Assembly: GCA_964514105.1 (NCBI GenBank)
Contig: CAZEPJ010000001.1
Span: 173,062 to 237,061, forward strand
From: CAZEPJ01 sp964514105
Lineage (GTDB): Bacteria > Desulfobacterota > Desulfocorpusculales > Desulfocorpusculum
Reading direction: 5' to 3'
Length of the DNA: 64,000 nt
Positions 50,996 to 59,097 of this stretch are shown piece after piece; position 1 is the first letter of the stretch; each line of letters starts with the position of its first letter. A program made the position numbers and the translations under genes. The notes under the pieces are model-generated. The model ran no database searches. It was not told the origin of the DNA and saw nothing but the letters and a program-made list of their open reading frames with translations.

Positions 50996-53848
50996 ATGAG
51001 ATGTCTTGGCCATGCGGTGACGGGAGCGCTCCTGGGAGTCCTCTTTTCTTGGGGAAACGGGGCCCAGGCCGCGCTGGAAACCGTGGCCGAGGATCCCGGC
51101 GGGTACACGTTCCGGTTGCGGGCACCCGAGCCCGAGGCGGCGGCTGTTGAAGAGGCGGACGGCCGAAGGCTGGTGGCCTTGAAGGTGCCGGGATGGCCCA
51201 CGACGGCCGTGCCCGGCCGACCCCAGGTTCCGTACCTGGGCGCCATGATCCCGGTTCCCGAGGGTGTCGGCCTTGGGGTGGAGATCCTGGAGGACCGCTG
51301 GCAAGACCAGATGCTGGGGAGGGTCCTGCCGGCGCCGGGCCCGGAGCCGGACCTGGGCACCCTCGAGGGGCTGCGGGGCAGCCGGTACGTGGAAGACGCA
51401 GCGGCGTACGGCGTGGACGGACTTGAACCCCAGACCCTCGTGCGGGTGGAGCCGGCAGGGGTGGCGCGGGACCGCCGCCTGGCTCGCGTGGAGGTCTTCC
51501 CGCTTCAGTACAACGCCGCCCGCGGGCTGCTCCGGCACCACACCGACCTGGTCTTCCGAGTCCGCTTTCTTCCCGGGGCCGGCCCGCCCCCGACCCGAGA
51601 TCTGGGGCGGGTGCAGGGGGCGAGGGATCAGGGCCGCGGCGACATAGTCCCCTTCCCCTCCGTCAAGGTGCTGGTGGAGCGTGACGGGATCCACACCGTC
51701 CGGGGGAGGCAGCTCCGGAGGGCGGGGGTGCCCATCGAGGCGATCCATCCCTCCACATACCGGCTCTCGGTATCGGGCCAGGAAGTTCCGATCCATGTAC
51801 CAGCCCAGGAACGCGGGGCCACGAGACTGAGGAAGAAGGATTTCATCGTCTTTTTCGGGGAGAGAAACCGCTCGGAGTACAGCCGGACGAACGTGTACTG
51901 GCTCACCTGGGGGGGGACTGCGGGTCTGCGCATGGAGCGGGTGGACGGCGCACCCCAAGATGGCACTCCCGAGGCCCAGGCGGTGCTCCGTGTCCGGCGT
52001 CACGAGAAGGACTTCTACTACTGGTACTCCATGCCAAACGGGGCCACCGGGGAACCCCGCAGCGACAGCTGGTTCTGGTGGAAGCTCTACGCGGGGGGCG
52101 GCTCGTTTCCTCCCCGAGCCGAGGGGGAGTTCACGATGTCTCTGGAGAGGCTGTCCCAAGGGGGGGAGGAGGCCCGCTTGAGGATCGCCCTCAAAGATCG
52201 GGAGAACCCGGGCGAACACCACACGGCGGTCTATGTGAACGGGCATCTCGTGGATGACCGGCAATGGGACCCCGCTGACTGCCCGGAGGGGGAGTGCGTC
52301 CTGGATCTGGCCTTCCCTCAGGCAGTGCTTGGAGATGGGGACAATGTGCTCACCGTCCACTCCCTCAATGCCGACCCGGCCGTGCGCAGTATCCTGTACC
52401 TCAACTGGTTCGAGACCGAGACCTGGCACGAGCCCGTGGCGGTGGGCGGGGCCCTGGGATTCTCCTATCCGGCCGCGGGGAGACGCGTGTTCCGGTTGGC
52501 GGGGTTCGGCAGGAGGAATGGCAAGGCCCTCCTGGCGCTGGATGTGACCGATCCCAAGGCCCCGAAGATCTTCTTCAACGGTGCGAGTCGGCGAAGTCCG
52601 GCGAAGGGGCAGGGTGTGGCGTTTCTGTTCGAGGACGAACTGGATCGGCCCAAGCGCTACGAGGTGGCGAAGCCCGCCTCGGCCGCCACCCCCGCCCTGG
52701 TGCGGTACGACGGGCCTGTTCTCACAAGCCCCGGGCGAGGGGCCGACTACATCCTCATCGTCCCGGAGGCCTTCGAGGAGGCCGTCGCCCCCTTGGCGGC
52801 CCATCGTTCGGCGCCCCCCAATGCCCTGCGGGTGTTCACCGCGCGCCTCCAGGATGTGTACGACGAGTTCGGCTTCGGGCTCAAGGACCCCCGGGCCATT
52901 CGCGATTTCCTGGAGCACGCGTACAACAACTGGTCCCCGCCTTCCCCCCTGTTCGTCCTCCTGGTGGGGGATGCCAATATCGATTATCTGCAGAACTCCA
53001 ACGCCGACAATCCGTACCAGCCCGTCACGGACCTCCGCCAGGACTGGGTCCCCACCTGGATCGCCCGCAGTCTCCACATGGGGGACACGCCTTCAGACAA
53101 CGCGTATGTCTGCGTGACGCGGGACGCGGGGGGTGTCTACGACCCCTTGCCGGACATGATCATCGGGAGGATCCCGGCCCGCACCGCCCGGGAACTGGAG
53201 GCGGTGGTTGCGAAGATCCTGGCGTTTGAGGCCAACAGCCCCGCCGCGCCCTGGAGCAAGGAGCTGCTCTTCGTGGCCGATCAGACGTTCGAGCCCATCA
53301 CCGACGGGCTCATCGCGGACCTCGTGCCGGCGGCATACACAGCGCACACGCTCTACCTCTCATCGTACACGGCCGAGCAGTGCAACAACACCCAATGCGA
53401 CGCGGGCCGGGACGCCCTGCAACAGCAGATCGCCCAGGGGCGCTCGCTGGCCGTGTATGTGGGACACGGAAACTACTACAACTGGGCGGGGGAGATGATC
53501 CTGCGAAACGAGGATGTCGGCTCCCTGCAGAACCAGGATCGATTGAGCCTCTTCCTCACATTCACCTGCCTCAACGGCTACTACGCCTGGTGGCACGACG
53601 AGTGTCTGGCCGAGAAACTCATCCTCCAGCCTCAACGGGGCGGCATCGCGGCCTTCTCCCCCACCCAGATGGGCCTGGTGGAGGATCATGAGGTCCTGGC
53701 TCGGGATCTCCTCGATGCCCTGTTCGTCCAAGGACGCTCCGTGCTCGGGCTGGCCGTGTGGGAGGCCAAGCTCAAGTCCCCCCTCCTGGAGAATCTGGCG
53801 TTCTACACCCTCTTGGGCGATCCGGCCCTGCGGCTGCCCTTCCCGTGA
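50996..53848 (+). CDS. Secreted C25 (gingipain-family) cysteine peptidase
   Basis: A 950-residue exported protein (MRCLGHAVTGALLGVLFSWG as signal). The C-terminal third is a C25 catalytic domain: the caspase-like fold strands LFVLLVGDANIDYL and DMIIGRIPARTARELEAVV, then the catalytic His in VYVGHGNYYNW (His824) and the Cys in FLTFTCLNGYY (Cys858). The N-terminal two thirds are beta-rich (propeptide and immunoglobulin-like domains, including PFPSVKVLVERDGIHTV, the typical pre-catalytic segment). C25 peptidases cleave after Arg or Lys. The basic tail of the candidate precursor would offer such sites, but a link is speculative. The stop overlaps the start of the S24/S26-like gene. Confidence 0.88.
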   Translation: MRCLGHAVTGALLGVLFSWGNGAQAALETVAEDPGGYTFRLRAPEPEAAAVEEADGRRLVALKVPGWPTTAVPGRPQVPYLGAMIPVPEGVGLGVEILEDRWQDQMLGRVLPAPGPEPDLGTLEGLRGSRYVEDAAAYGVDGLEPQTLVRVEPAGVARDRRLARVEVFPLQYNAARGLLRHHTDLVFRVRFLPGAGPPPTRDLGRVQGARDQGRGDIVPFPSVKVLVERDGIHTVRGRQLRRAGVPIEAIHPSTYRLSVSGQEVPIHVPAQERGATRLRKKDFIVFFGERNRSEYSRTNVYWLTWGGTAGLRMERVDGAPQDGTPEAQAVLRVRRHEKDFYYWYSMPNGATGEPRSDSWFWWKLYAGGGSFPPRAEGEFTMSLERLSQGGEEARLRIALKDRENPGEHHTAVYVNGHLVDDRQWDPADCPEGECVLDLAFPQAVLGDGDNVLTVHSLNADPAVRSILYLNWFETETWHEPVAVGGALGFSYPAAGRRVFRLAGFGRRNGKALLALDVTDPKAPKIFFNGASRRSPAKGQGVAFLFEDELDRPKRYEVAKPASAATPALVRYDGPVLTSPGRGADYILIVPEAFEEAVAPLAAHRSAPPNALRVFTARLQDVYDEFGFGLKDPRAIRDFLEHAYNNWSPPSPLFVLLVGDANIDYLQNSNADNPYQPVTDLRQDWVPTWIARSLHMGDTPSDNAYVCVTRDAGGVYDPLPDMIIGRIPARTARELEAVVAKILAFEANSPAAPWSKELLFVADQTFEPITDGLIADLVPAAYTAHTLYLSSYTAEQCNNTQCDAGRDALQQQIAQGRSLAVYVGHGNYYNWAGEMILRNEDVGSLQNQDRLSLFLTFTCLNGYYAWWHDECLAEKLILQPQRGGIAAFSPTQMGLVEDHEVLARDLLDALFVQGRSVLGLAVWEAKLKSPLLENLAFYTLLGDPALRLPFP

Positions 53849-54438
53849 TGTCGCGGGAGGCTGTTCCGCCAGTGGCCCGCGGGACCGCGCCAGCCATGCC
53901 CCAGGACGGATCCGCAGCGTCGTCGGAAGCGGGCCCTTCAAGGGCCGCGGAGTCGCCCCCCGAGGAGTGGGTTCGGCACATCCTGGGGACATGGGCCGAG
54001 GCAGGCCGGGCGGCTCGGACCCCGGTCAGGGGCGGGAGCATGGCCCCCCTTGTGCGGGACGGGGACGAGGTGACGTGGACGGCGGCCCCACCCCAGGCGT
54101 TGCGGCCGCCCCAGCTGGCCGCATTCCTCTCGGGCGGGCAGCTCGTGGTCCACCGGGTGCTGCGGCGGCGCCTGGTGGCGGGGAGGCTGGAGATCCGGGA
54201 AAAGGGGGATGCCCAGCGCATCGCCCGCTGGCTGGACGGCGGGGCGATCCTGGGAAGGGTGATCGCCGTTCGCCGGGGGGCGTCCCGCCGCGACCTGACC
54301 CGCGGTCCCTGGGCTCTGTGCAACCTCGCCCTGGGCGTGGTCCATATCATCCTGGACGCCGCAATGACATGGCGCCACCGGGGCGCAGGCCAGACGGACC
54401 GAGCTTCCCCGGCCGGGCCTCCGGGGTCAAATGGCTGA
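53848..54438 (+). CDS. S24/S26-type peptidase of the RiPP locus
   Basis: A 196-residue protein whose ATG overlaps the C25 peptidase stop (TGATG). After a disordered N-terminus, VRGGSMAPLVRDGDEV holds the serine nucleophile motif (S-M-x-P) and QLVVHRVL ... EIREKGDA holds the lysine region (K in REKGDA), as in signal peptidase I-like and S24/S26 enzymes. A hydrophobic C-terminal segment (NLALGVVHIILDAAMTW) could anchor it. Members of this group are common beside PqqD and HPr-kinase-like genes, and may remove precursor leaders. It closes the plus-strand run of the locus. Confidence 0.8.
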   Translation: MSREAVPPVARGTAPAMPQDGSAASSEAGPSRAAESPPEEWVRHILGTWAEAGRAARTPVRGGSMAPLVRDGDEVTWTAAPPQALRPPQLAAFLSGGQLVVHRVLRRRLVAGRLEIREKGDAQRIARWLDGGAILGRVIAVRRGASRRDLTRGPWALCNLALGVVHIILDAAMTWRHRGAGQTDRASPAGPPGSNG

Positions 54439-55422
54439 CTCGATGAGGCTGAGGTGGTTGCGGAAAGCCGGGTTCTGCGGCTCCAGGGAGACGGCGCGGC
54501 GGGCGCATCCCAGGGCCTCGGGCACCCGTCCCTGGCGGAACAGGATCCAACCCCTGGCGTCCCACCCCGCGGGGTCGTCGGGATCCCCTGTGGTGGCCTG
54601 TTCGGCCAGGGCGAGGGCCTCCTGGAGATCCCCCGGACCCGTGGCCAGGAGGCCGGCCAAGAGGGCGGCGGCCCGGGCCGAGTTGGGTTCCAGGCGAAGT
54701 GCCTCGCGATAATCGGACTCGGCCTCGCGGGTCTGGCCCCTGCCTTCCAGGAGGCTCCCCCGGGCCAGCCGCAGGTCCACGGCGCCCGGGGCCAGCTCAA
54801 CGGTACGGTCGAAGTCCGCCAGGGCATCCTCCTGCCTCCCCAGGATCAGGTACACCGTCCCTCGCGACATGCGCGGCTCGATCCAGTTGGGGGCCAGCTC
54901 CAGCGCCCGGGTGTAGTCCTCCAGGGCCGCCTCATAGGTCCCTGAGACCAGATGGGCATGACCCCGGGCGTTGAGAGTGTCGGCCATGAGCGGTTGCCTG
55001 GCCAGGGCCTCGGTGTAGTCCCGGATGGCCTCCTCATACTGCTCGAGGCAGAACCGGGTGAGGCCTCTCACGGCATAGGCCCCGGCCCACTCGGGGTTGA
55101 GGTCCAGGGCCCGGTTGTAGTCCTGCAGGGCCTCCTCGTACCGGCCCAGATTGGCCCGGGAGACCCCCCGGTTGTACAGGGCCTGGGCATGGGAGGGCTC
55201 CAGCTCGAGGGTCCGGTCGTAATCGGAAATGGCCTCCTGAAACCGCTCCTGCGAGAAGCGTGCGTTGGCGCGGCAGAAGGCCAGATGGGGATCGTCGGGC
55301 AGGGCGCAGATGGCCGCCGTGTAATGGCCCTCTGCCTCGGCAAAGGCCTTGCGCTCCATACACGCATCGCCCGCAGCGATCTGGCGGGCGGCCTGTTCCC
55401 GGCCCGGGTCGTCGCGATCCAT
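54427..55422 (-). CDS. TPR-repeat protein
   Basis: A 331-residue protein made of about eight tandem tetratricopeptide repeats (YEEALQDYNRALDLNPEW, YEAALEDYTRALELAPNW, EDALADFDRTVELAPGAV and others). The ATG at 55422 has AGGAGGAGGGG upstream; a longer frame to 55455 lacks support. There is no signal peptide or anchor, so it is likely a cytosolic scaffold. It converges with the RiPP-locus genes, overlapping the 3' end of the S24/S26-type gene by 12 bp. Confidence 0.85.
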   Translation of the reverse strand: MDRDDPGREQAARQIAAGDACMERKAFAEAEGHYTAAICALPDDPHLAFCRANARFSQERFQEAISDYDRTLELEPSHAQALYNRGVSRANLGRYEEALQDYNRALDLNPEWAGAYAVRGLTRFCLEQYEEAIRDYTEALARQPLMADTLNARGHAHLVSGTYEAALEDYTRALELAPNWIEPRMSRGTVYLILGRQEDALADFDRTVELAPGAVDLRLARGSLLEGRGQTREAESDYREALRLEPNSARAAALLAGLLATGPGDLQEALALAEQATTGDPDDPAGWDARGWILFRQGRVPEALGCARRAVSLEPQNPAFRNHLSLIESAI

Positions 55423-55612
55423 CAATGCCCCTCCTCCTGGCACGGTTCCGTGCACGGAAGGGATAGCATGGATGCGCGCGGATGTCCAGGGACGCGGAAG
55501 GCAAGGCAGAGGGGGGGCCGGCGAGGGGAGAGGCGGGGAGGGGGGGCCTTGGACGGAGACGGGCCACGGACAGGAATCGCGAACCCTCCGCCCCCGCGCC
55601 TCGCCCTTGGGG

Positions 55613-57655
55613 TCACCCGTGGAAGCGCCGCCCCAGGAGGCGCTGGCTCACGCCGCTTTGGTCCAGGAACCGGGTGATGCCGCCCAGGAAGAAGGGCCAT
55701 CCCGCCCCCAGAAGCATGGCCGTGTCGATGTCCTTGGGGCTCGCCACCACCCCCTCCCGGAGCATGAGGTCGCATTCCATGCAGAGGGCTTCCAGGGTGC
55801 CTGCCACGATCTCCTCTCTGGAGGGGCCTCGAGGCGGGTCCGCCTGCTGCCACAGGGCCTTCACGGACGGATCGGTTCCGATCCCCTGATCTGTGAAGGC
55901 GTAGAAGGATCTCTTGCCCGCCTCAACGAACCGGACCAGGTTCTCGCTGACGGGGAACCGATCGCCGAAGGCCCGGTTCATGACCTTGTTCACGTGAAGG
56001 GCCACGGGGGGGCCCACCAGGCCCATGAGGGTGAACGGTCCCATGGGCATCCCCAGGGACCGGATGGCCTCGTCCACCGCCATGAAATCGGTTCCCTCGT
56101 CCGCGGCCCGCATGGCGACCCCCATCCAGACCGCCAGAATCCGGTTGACCACGAAACCCGCCGAGTCCTTGACCAGGACGCCGCTCTTGCGCAGGCGCTT
56201 GCAGATCTCAAAGGCCGTTGCCAGGGCTTCCTCGGAGGTGCGCTCCGCGCGGATGATCTCCAGCAGGGGCATGACGGCAACGGGGTTGAAGAAGTGGAGC
56301 CCCACCACCCGTTCGGGCCGTTTGAGCCTGGAGGCCATCTCGGTCACCGACAAAGACGATGTATTGGTGGCCAGCACGCATCCGTCCCCCACCACCGCCT
56401 CGGCATCGGCAAAGACCTGCTGTTTGACCGCCATCTCCTCGAAGACGGCCTCCAACACCAAGCCGCAGTCCGAGAACGCCCCGTCATCCAAGGTGGGGTG
56501 CAGGAGGCTGAAGAGGTAGTCCGCCCTGGCCTTGTCCATGCGCCCCCTCTGGACCTGCTTGTCCAGCTCTCCGCGCACATACCCGGTGCCCTTGTCCAGG
56601 AACTCCTGCTTGATGTCCTTCATGACCACGGGGACGCCCAGGTTCTTCAGGAAGAGGACCGCCAGCTGGGAAGCCATGAGGCCCGCGCCGATGAGGCCCA
56701 CCTTGAATACGGGGGAGGGCTTGACCTCGGGGCGCCCCACCTGCCGCTTGACCCGGCGCTGCACCAAGTCGAAGCTGTAAACCGACGCCTTGAAATGGCG
56801 GGAGACGACCAGTTCCGCCAGGGCCTGGCTCTCCATCTCGAATCCGGTCTCGAGATCCCACTGCAGGCTCCCCTCCAGGAGCTCCAGGGCCTTGTGGGGG
56901 GCGATGGCCGCCTCCCGCACCCGATCCCAGACAAAGGTCCGGGCCTTCTTGAGGGCCTCCTGGGCCGCCCCGGGGTCCACGGGCCTTCGCTCGACCCGCT
57001 CGACGCCCGCCATGAGCCCCATGAGGAACTTGAGGCTGTCGTCCAGGAATTCCACGGGCTCGAACAGCCGGTCGGCCAGGCCCAGGGCGAACGCCTGCCG
57101 CCCGTCGATCATGCGGTTCTGGCTCAGGGGGTTGGTGAGGATGAGCTGGACGGCGTCCTCCATGCCGATGAGCTTGGGAGTCAACTGGGTCCCGCCCCAG
57201 GCGGGCACCAGCCCGAGAAAGCACTCGGGAAACGCCACGGCGGGCACGCCCGTGGAGATGGTTCGGTACGCGCAGTACAGGGCGATTTCCAACCCCCCGC
57301 CCATGCAAGCGCCGTTGATGGCCGCCACGGTTGGAATCGGCAGGTCCATGAGGCGCTTGAACGCTGCGTGCCCGGCCCGGCCGCCCTCCAAGCCTTCCTC
57401 GGGCCGCTGAAGGGTGGCGGCGTCCATGAGATCGGCCCCCACGGCGAAGATGTACGGTTTGCCGGTGAGAAGCAGCCCCCGGACCGTCCGGTCGGCCTCG
57501 ATGCCGTCCATGGCAAGGTTGAGGTTCTCCAGGGCCTGGCGGCCGAAGGTGTTGGGTTTGCGGTAGTCCTCGCCGTTGTCCATGGTGAGGATGGCGATCC
57601 GCCCCTGGGGGGAGTCATAATACCGCGTGAAGAACTGGGTGACGATCTCCGCCAT
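55613..57655 (-). CDS. Enoyl-CoA hydratase / 3-hydroxyacyl-CoA dehydrogenase fusion (FadJ/FadB type)
   Basis: This 680-residue bifunctional enzyme carries out hydration and NAD-linked oxidation in fatty acid beta-oxidation. The N-terminal crotonase domain shows KPYIFAVGADLMDAAT, AINGACMGGGLEIALYC and FPECFLGLVPAWGGTQL, with the catalytic glutamates in MGGGLEIAL and FPEC. The NAD-binding domain begins VGLIGAGLMASQLAVL, with LVLEAVFEEMAVKQQVF and ATNTSSLSVTEMA, and the catalytic His is in VGLHFFNPVAVMPLLEII. Length is close to that of FadJ. It is the third gene of a minus-strand run: acyl-CoA dehydrogenase, thiolase, this gene. Confidence 0.94.
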   Translation of the reverse strand: MAEIVTQFFTRYYDSPQGRIAILTMDNGEDYRKPNTFGRQALENLNLAMDGIEADRTVRGLLLTGKPYIFAVGADLMDAATLQRPEEGLEGGRAGHAAFKRLMDLPIPTVAAINGACMGGGLEIALYCAYRTISTGVPAVAFPECFLGLVPAWGGTQLTPKLIGMEDAVQLILTNPLSQNRMIDGRQAFALGLADRLFEPVEFLDDSLKFLMGLMAGVERVERRPVDPGAAQEALKKARTFVWDRVREAAIAPHKALELLEGSLQWDLETGFEMESQALAELVVSRHFKASVYSFDLVQRRVKRQVGRPEVKPSPVFKVGLIGAGLMASQLAVLFLKNLGVPVVMKDIKQEFLDKGTGYVRGELDKQVQRGRMDKARADYLFSLLHPTLDDGAFSDCGLVLEAVFEEMAVKQQVFADAEAVVGDGCVLATNTSSLSVTEMASRLKRPERVVGLHFFNPVAVMPLLEIIRAERTSEEALATAFEICKRLRKSGVLVKDSAGFVVNRILAVWMGVAMRAADEGTDFMAVDEAIRSLGMPMGPFTLMGLVGPPVALHVNKVMNRAFGDRFPVSENLVRFVEAGKRSFYAFTDQGIGTDPSVKALWQQADPPRGPSREEIVAGTLEALCMECDLMLREGVVASPKDIDTAMLLGAGWPFFLGGITRFLDQSGVSQRLLGRRFHG

Positions 57656-57791
57656 GGCTGGCGCTCCTTTCCGAAGAACTGATCATGGGGCGGGGGGATT
57701 TTCGTCTGTCCTCGGGCGTCCGGGGACCCCGAACACGGGGACATGCCGGCCGAACGTCAATGACCGAACGCTCCACGGTAATCCCGGACCC

Positions 57792-58985
57792 TCACACCCC
57801 CGGACCCTGCAGGTTCTCCCAGACGACCGTGCCTCCCTGCCCCAGGCCCACGCACATGGCCGTGAGCCCGTATCGCACATCCGGCCTCTCCTCGAAGAGG
57901 TACATGAGGTGGGCCATGAGGCGCGGTCCCGAGGAGGCCAGGGGATGCCCGAAGGCGATGGCCCCGCCCCAGGGATTGAGGCGCGGATCCTCGGGCTTCT
58001 CGAGGCCGAACTCGTTGATAAATGCGATGCATTGGACGGCGAAGGCCTCGTTCAGCTCGATGAGGCCCATGTCCTCCATGGTGAGGCCGGCGGTCTCCAG
58101 GGCTTTCTTGGTGGAGGGGATGGGCCCGAGCCCCATGACCTCTGGTCGGACCCCGGCGAAGGCGAAGCTCACCATCCGCATCCTGGGCCGGATGCCCAGA
58201 TCCCGGGCCCTGTCCATGCTCATGAGCAGGCAGGCGGCCGCCCCGTCGTTGAGCCCCGATGAATTGCCGGGAGTGACCTTGCCCTGGATCTTGAAGGGGG
58301 TCCGGAGGCCCCGGAGCCCCTCCATGGTCGTGTCGGGGCGGGGCTGCTGGTCCCGGTCGGCCACGGTCCACCCCTCCCGGGAGTACACGGCCATGGGGAC
58401 GATGGTCCGGGCGACCTTCCCCTCGGCCAGGGCCTTGGCCGCTTTGCGCTGGCTCCACAAAGCGTACTCATCGGCCTCCTGCCGGGTGATCTCCGGGAAA
58501 AGGTCAAAGAGGTTCTCGGCCGTGGCCCCCATGACCAGGGCCGAGGGATCCACCAGCTTCTCGGCCAGGAATCGCGGGTTGGGGTCGGCCGTGGCCCCCA
58601 TGGGATGGCGTCCCATGTGTTCCACTCCCCCGGCGATGGCGATGTCGCAGGCCCCCAGGGCGATCTCCGATGCGGCCGTGGTGACCGCGGTCATGCCGCC
58701 GGCGCACATCCGATCCACGGCGCACCCCGAGGTCTGCGCCGGAAGCCCGGCCAACAAAGCGGTGACCCGGCCCAGGGTGAGGCCCTGGTCCTTCTCCTGG
58801 GTGGTGGCTCCCCAGACGTTCTCCTCAACCATCTCCGGCCGCACCTGGGGGTTTCGGCGCAACAGCTCGCGGATCACCTTGACGGCCATGTCGTCCGCCC
58901 GGGTGTGCCAGAAAACCCCCTTCTCTCCCGCCTTGCCGAAGGCCGTCCGGCAGGCATCCACGAGGACCACGTCTCTCGCTTTCAT
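57792..58985 (-). CDS. Acetyl-CoA acyltransferase (thiolase)
   Basis: Thiolase completes the beta-oxidation turn by cleaving 3-ketoacyl-CoA. The ATG at 58985 follows GGGGAGGATG; the frame is longer upstream without support. The 397-residue protein has the nucleophile cysteine in DRMCAGGMTAV, GGVEHMGRHPMG, ELNEAFAVQ, the histidine in AFGHPLASSGPR, and the second catalytic cysteine in MCVGLGQGG. The size is normal. It lies 112 bp after the acyl-CoA dehydrogenase stop and before the bifunctional hydratase gene. Confidence 0.95.
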   Translation of the reverse strand: MKARDVVLVDACRTAFGKAGEKGVFWHTRADDMAVKVIRELLRRNPQVRPEMVEENVWGATTQEKDQGLTLGRVTALLAGLPAQTSGCAVDRMCAGGMTAVTTAASEIALGACDIAIAGGVEHMGRHPMGATADPNPRFLAEKLVDPSALVMGATAENLFDLFPEITRQEADEYALWSQRKAAKALAEGKVARTIVPMAVYSREGWTVADRDQQPRPDTTMEGLRGLRTPFKIQGKVTPGNSSGLNDGAAACLLMSMDRARDLGIRPRMRMVSFAFAGVRPEVMGLGPIPSTKKALETAGLTMEDMGLIELNEAFAVQCIAFINEFGLEKPEDPRLNPWGGAIAFGHPLASSGPRLMAHLMYLFEERPDVRYGLTAMCVGLGQGGTVVWENLQGPGV

Positions 58986-59097
58986 GGGTGCATCCTCCCC
59001 GCCCTCCGGGGCGGCGCGTTCGCTGACTCTGGGTCCGTTCCCCGCCCCTCCGCCGGTCCGGCGAGAGAGAGGGGGAAACACTGGCCTCCCTTTGCCC

